This document shows, in pieces, positions 61,062-64,000 of a DNA stretch of 64,000 nt. How positions within the stretch are numbered: the stretch's first letter is position 1; every line of letters begins with the position of its first letter. Position numbers and translations under genes: made by a program. This DNA is from Aestuariivirga litoralis (GTDB lineage Bacteria > Pseudomonadota > Alphaproteobacteria > Rhizobiales > Aestuariivirgaceae). The notes beneath the pieces were generated by a model that had not been told where the DNA came from, did no database searches, and saw only the letters and a list, made by a program, of their open reading frames with translations. The stretch covers positions 558,001 to 622,000 of the forward strand of contig NZ_QKVK01000001.1 of the NCBI RefSeq assembly GCF_003234965.1, written 5' to 3'.

Positions 61062-61814
61062 ATGATGCATGTGAAAACGTTTTCGGGCTGCCTTCTGGCT
61101 GCTCTTCTGGCTTCCACCTCCGTGGCTCTGGCCAACGACATCGCGATTGTCAGCAAGGTTGGCGGCAAGAACGTGACCTGGCAGCATGGCGACGCCAGCG
61201 CAGCACCCCGGGTGCAGACCCTGCTCGGCGCCGGTGACAGCATCACCGCCGGCAAGGGCAGCTTCGTCGAGATCAACTACCTTGCAGACAATTGCACCAT
61301 CCGCGTCAACGCCGGCGGCAACATGGTGATCGGCGATGCCTCGCCCTGCTCCGCTGCCGCGCAGCAAAAGGCTGATGCCGCCAAGGCTGGCGACGCCAAG
61401 CTCATCCCCGCTGCCGTTGCTCCTGCCGAAGTGATGGACGCCAAGGGCCCGGTCACCCGCGTCAACAAGGGCGACGGCATGGTCGCGGCCTCGGTCGGCG
61501 ACAGCCTGAAGGCTGGCGATGAAGTCTTCGCCGGCAAGAACAGCTCGGTTTCGCTGTACTTCGCTTCTGCCCAGTGCAGCTATACCGTCGCCGCCTCGAG
61601 CGTTTACAAGGTGACGGACAAGGCGCCCTGCAAGGCCTCGACCGCCAATGTGGTGCCGACGGCTGACGTGCCCAGCGAAATCGATCCTGTGCCGCTGGTT
61701 CCGCCGCTCGCCATTCTCGGCCTCGGCGCAGTGGTCGTCGGTGGCGCCGCCGCCGTGATCATCGTCAACGAGAACGACCCGAGCAACGACAATTCCCCGG
61801 CCACGCTGGACTGA
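61062..61814 (+). CDS. Secreted protein with two FecR-like repeats and a C-terminal membrane segment
   Basis: A 250-residue protein with a signal peptide (about 1-24, ending VALAN), two similar domains and a C-terminal hydrophobic helix followed by a short acidic tail (NENDPSNDNSPATLD). Each repeat ends with a Cys pair 18 residues apart: NCTIRVNAGGN...SPC and QCSYTVAASSV...APC; the first parts resemble FecR beta repeats (GAGDSITAGKGSFVEI, KAGDEVFAGKNSSVSL). The ATG at 61062 has AAGGGG upstream; ATGs at 61041 and 61065 are alternatives. It follows the helical-repeat gene after 25 bases. Function unknown; a glycan-binding or cell-surface role fits the location. Confidence 0.65.
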   Translation: MMHVKTFSGCLLAALLASTSVALANDIAIVSKVGGKNVTWQHGDASAAPRVQTLLGAGDSITAGKGSFVEINYLADNCTIRVNAGGNMVIGDASPCSAAAQQKADAAKAGDAKLIPAAVAPAEVMDAKGPVTRVNKGDGMVAASVGDSLKAGDEVFAGKNSSVSLYFASAQCSYTVAASSVYKVTDKAPCKASTANVVPTADVPSEIDPVPLVPPLAILGLGAVVVGGAAAVIIVNENDPSNDNSPATLD

Positions 61815-61937
61815 TCTTCCGGTCCCGCATCCGCTTGGTTTTCTTGAGCACACCGGGCCCCGCGCCCGGTGTGTCTGCATCCGGGGGTGGGCTGGCTTTG
61901 CCGCTGACGTTGAGACCCAGGAGCACGGCAGGACGTC

Positions 61938-63029
61938 ATGACCAAGACTGCACTCATCACCGGTGTCACCGGCCAGGATGGCGCCTATCTGGCGGAGCTG
62001 CTGCTTGCCAAGGGCTATGAGGTGCATGGCATCAAGCGCCGCTCGTCCTCCTTCAACACCGGCCGGATCGACCATCTCTACCAGGACCCGCACGAGACCG
62101 ACCGCCGCCTGATCCTGCACTATGGCGACATGACGGATGCGACGAACCTCATCCGCATCGTGCAGGAAACGAAACCCAACGAGATCTACAATCTCGCCGC
62201 CCAGAGCCATGTGCAGGTGAGTTTCGAAACGCCGGAATACACCGCCAATGCCGACGCGCTGGGCACGCTCCGCCTGCTGGAGGCGGTAAAGCTTCTCGGC
62301 CTCCAGGACGTGACGCGCCTCTACCAGGCCTCGACCTCCGAGCTCTATGGCAAGGTGCAGGGCGTGCCGCAGTCGGAGACGACGCCCTTCTATCCGCGCT
62401 CGCCCTATGCGGCGGCCAAGCTCTATGCCTACTGGATCATCGTCAATTACCGCGAGGCCTATGGCCTGCACGCCTCGAACGGCATCCTGTTCAACCACGA
62501 GAGCCCGCTGCGCGGCGAAACCTTCGTGACCCGCAAGGTGACCCGCGGCGCCGCCGCCATCGCGCTCGGCCTGCAGGACAGGCTCTACCTCGGCAATCTC
62601 GATGCCGAGCGCGACTGGGGCCACGCACGCGACTATGTGGAAGCCATGTGGCTGATGCTGCAGCAGGACAAGCCGGGCGACTACGTGATCGCCACCGGCC
62701 GCAAGCATTCCGTCCGCGACCTCGTCACCCGTGCCTTCGCCGAGGCGGGCATCACGCTTGCCTTCGAGGGCCATGGTGCTGCGGAAAAGGGCCGCGACGC
62801 AGCCAGCGGGCGCATCCTCGTCGAGGTGGACCCGCGCTACTTCCGCCCCACCGAGGTGGACCTGCTGCTCGGCGACCCGTCCAAGGCCCGGTGGGAACTC
62901 GGCTGGGAGGCACGCACCAGCTTCGAGGACATGATCGCCGAGATGGTGCAAAGCGACCTCAGGCTCCTCGAGCAGGAACGCGGCCTGCGCCGGCCAAGCG
63001 AAGAACCCGCCGCCGTCAGGGCTGTCTGA
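61938..63029 (+). CDS. gmd: GDP-mannose 4,6-dehydratase
   Basis: Makes GDP-4-keto-6-deoxymannose from GDP-mannose, the first step to GDP-fucose or GDP-rhamnose. Extended SDR of 363 residues: [39 protein letters not shown], the [11 protein letters not shown] segment and catalytic YxxxK in SPYAAAK, with [18 protein letters not shown] binding GDP-mannose. It overlaps the next gene start by one base. With the fucose synthase gene two genes later it indicates fucose (or a relative) in the polymer. Confidence 0.95.
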   Translation: MTKTALITGVTGQDGAYLAELLLAKGYEVHGIKRRSSSFNTGRIDHLYQDPHETDRRLILHYGDMTDATNLIRIVQETKPNEIYNLAAQSHVQVSFETPEYTANADALGTLRLLEAVKLLGLQDVTRLYQASTSELYGKVQGVPQSETTPFYPRSPYAAAKLYAYWIIVNYREAYGLHASNGILFNHESPLRGETFVTRKVTRGAAAIALGLQDRLYLGNLDAERDWGHARDYVEAMWLMLQQDKPGDYVIATGRKHSVRDLVTRAFAEAGITLAFEGHGAAEKGRDAASGRILVEVDPRYFRPTEVDLLLGDPSKARWELGWEARTSFEDMIAEMVQSDLRLLEQERGLRRPSEEPAAVRAV

Positions 63030-63802
63030 TGCGCGCCGGCCCGGACATGACGATCTCGGTCCTGACGGTCTGCCGCAATGCCGAGGCCACCATTGGCCGC
63101 ACCATCGAATCCTTCCTCGCACAGGATCATCCGAACAAGGAAATGGTGCTGGTCGACGGCGCCTCGACCGATGCCACGGTGGCCATCGCCCGAGGCTTCG
63201 CAGCACCCCAGATCCGCATCCTGAGCGAGCCCGACCGCGGCATGTATGACGCGCTCAACAAGGGCCTCGGCCTCTACACCGGTGACGCCGTCGGCGTGCT
63301 CAATGCCGATGACGCCTATCGCGGCGGCAGCGTGCTGTCGCGCATCGCCGAGGCGCTGCAGGACCACGACGCCACGCATGGCGACCTCGACTTCCATGAC
63401 GGACAGGGCCGCGTGGTGCGGCGCTGGCGCGGCACGCCGCGGCCGCACAGGGGCTTCGCCGCGGGCTGGATGCCGGCTCACCCGACCTTCTACGTCCGCC
63501 GCCAGCTGGCAGAGGCCGTCGGCCCCTTCGACACCGCACTCGCCACCGCCGCCGATTACGAATGGATGCTGCGGGCCATCGAGGTTCACCGCGCCCGCCT
63601 CAACCACATTCCGCTGGTGATGGTCGACATGGCGATGGGCGGGCGCAGCACCGCCAGCCTCTCGGCGCATGTGCGGCACAATCTGGAGGCCCTGGCGGCG
63701 CGGCGCCGCTGGCTGAGGGCCGGCCTCGTCGACTGGGCACTGGTGGCCAAGCCCGCCTCGAAGCTCCGCCAGTTCGCGGGCGTGGGGCGCAGGCCGCGAT
63801 GA
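63029..63802 (+). CDS. Family 2 glycosyltransferase
   Basis: A 257-residue GT2 enzyme: MTISVLTVCRNAEATIGRTI, VDGASTDATVAI, EPDRGMYDALNKGL and LNADDAYRGGSVL (DDA metal site), then WMPAHPTFYVRR and ATAADYEWMLR. This WcaA/PssB-like pattern is typical of enzymes adding a sugar to a lipid-linked repeat. It starts at ATG 63029 inside the gmd stop, and its own stop overlaps the next gene by 4 bases, so gmd, this gene and the fucose synthase are one translational unit. It may transfer the GDP sugar made by the flanking enzymes. Confidence 0.9.
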   Translation: MRAGPDMTISVLTVCRNAEATIGRTIESFLAQDHPNKEMVLVDGASTDATVAIARGFAAPQIRILSEPDRGMYDALNKGLGLYTGDAVGVLNADDAYRGGSVLSRIAEALQDHDATHGDLDFHDGQGRVVRRWRGTPRPHRGFAAGWMPAHPTFYVRRQLAEAVGPFDTALATAADYEWMLRAIEVHRARLNHIPLVMVDMAMGGRSTASLSAHVRHNLEALAARRRWLRAGLVDWALVAKPASKLRQFAGVGRRPR

Positions 63803-64000
63803 CGGTTGTCCTTCCCTATTCCCTCGCCGGCAAGCGCGTCTGGGTGGCGGGCGAGCATGGCATGGTGGGGTCTGCCCTGATCCGCCGCCTGGCGGAGGAG
63901 CGCTGCGACCTGCTGCGCCTGCCGCGCCGCGCCATCGACTTCCGCGACCAGGCGGCCACCACGTCGTGGATCAAGGCCAACCGGCCCGACGCCGTGTTCC
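63799..64000 (+). CDS. GDP-L-fucose synthase-like protein, 3' partial
   Basis: N-terminal 67 residues only; the window ends inside the gene. LAGKRVWVAGEHGMVGSALIRRL is the NADP-binding start typical of WcaG/Fcl (usually GxxGxxG; here GEHGMVG), followed by RRAIDFRDQAATTSWIKANRPDAVF. It would convert the Gmd product to GDP-L-fucose. The start overlaps the glycosyltransferase stop by 4 bases. Confidence 0.85.
   Translation, partial: MTVVLPYSLAGKRVWVAGEHGMVGSALIRRLAEERCDLLRLPRRAIDFRDQAATTSWIKANRPDAVF

Overview
The window is about 64 kb of GC-rich (roughly two-thirds G+C by eye) chromosomal DNA from an alphaproteobacterium, most likely of the order Hyphomicrobiales (Rhizobiales). The evidence is a malonyl-CoA synthase very like Rhizobium MatB, an HWE histidine kinase, general-stress (EcfG-type) promoter motifs, a ROSE-type RNA thermometer before a small heat shock gene, a GGAA-N6-TTCC inositol operator and a Rhizobiales-style palindromic repeat. 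The species cannot be named from the sequence. Genes are tightly packed, many with 1-4 base start/stop overlaps. I saw no insertion sequence, prophage or CRISPR array. Both ends cut genes: glucokinase at the left and a GDP-fucose synthase-like gene at the right.

Bases 1-7.5 kb carry central metabolism: glucokinase, nicotinamidase, a DMT-family permease, an aldehyde dehydrogenase, and a translationally coupled trio (beta-hydroxyacid dehydrogenase, aminotransferase, malonyl-CoA synthase). Bases 7.5-14.3 kb look like a stress and envelope island: a GAF/PAS/PAS/HWE kinase with a single-domain response regulator, a Gly-rich BON-domain protein, a small channel-like protein, a DUF2853 protein, an MscS channel lacking the usual C-terminal cage, and an orphan membrane protein. 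Two sites here, and a third before an L,D-transpeptidase at 20.7 kb, fit GGAAC-N16/17-(C/G)GTT.

Bases 14.5-29 kb are catabolic: P5C dehydrogenase plus FAD oxidoreductases, tRNA-Ser(GGA), methionine sulfoxide reductase A, L,D-transpeptidase, a myo-inositol block (iolD, iolE, a Gfo/Idh/MocA dehydrogenase) next to a 2-hydroxyacid dehydrogenase and an HpaI-type aldolase, a flavin reductase and threonine aldolase. Bases 29-42.4 kb hold an Hsp20 gene with a structured leader, two related secreted proteins, a lysophospholipase-like hydrolase, a J-domain protein, typA, ppa, a secreted papain-like protein, a gtr glucosylation locus (gtrC-like, gtrB, gtrA), folD-DUF167-yggT and tRNA-Ala(CGC).

From 42.4 kb to the end is a polysaccharide region. 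It starts with a membrane-anchored PQQ sugar dehydrogenase fused to cytochrome c and a secreted beta-helix protein. Then come sugar-modifying and glycosyltransferase genes, including a GH1-RmlD fusion, and a long plus-strand export run: priming glycosylphosphotransferase, O-antigen ligase/Wzy-like protein, CpsB-type phosphatase, Wza-like lipoprotein and Wzc-like tyrosine kinase. Directly behind wzc sit three unfamiliar genes: a membrane J-domain protein, a membrane protein with a helical-repeat-like middle, and a secreted protein with two FecR-like repeats. GDP-mannose dehydratase, a glycosyltransferase and a fucose synthase gene follow. The three-gene insert is the best candidate for an undescribed function; I infer a role in assembling or regulating the Wza/Wzc export complex.
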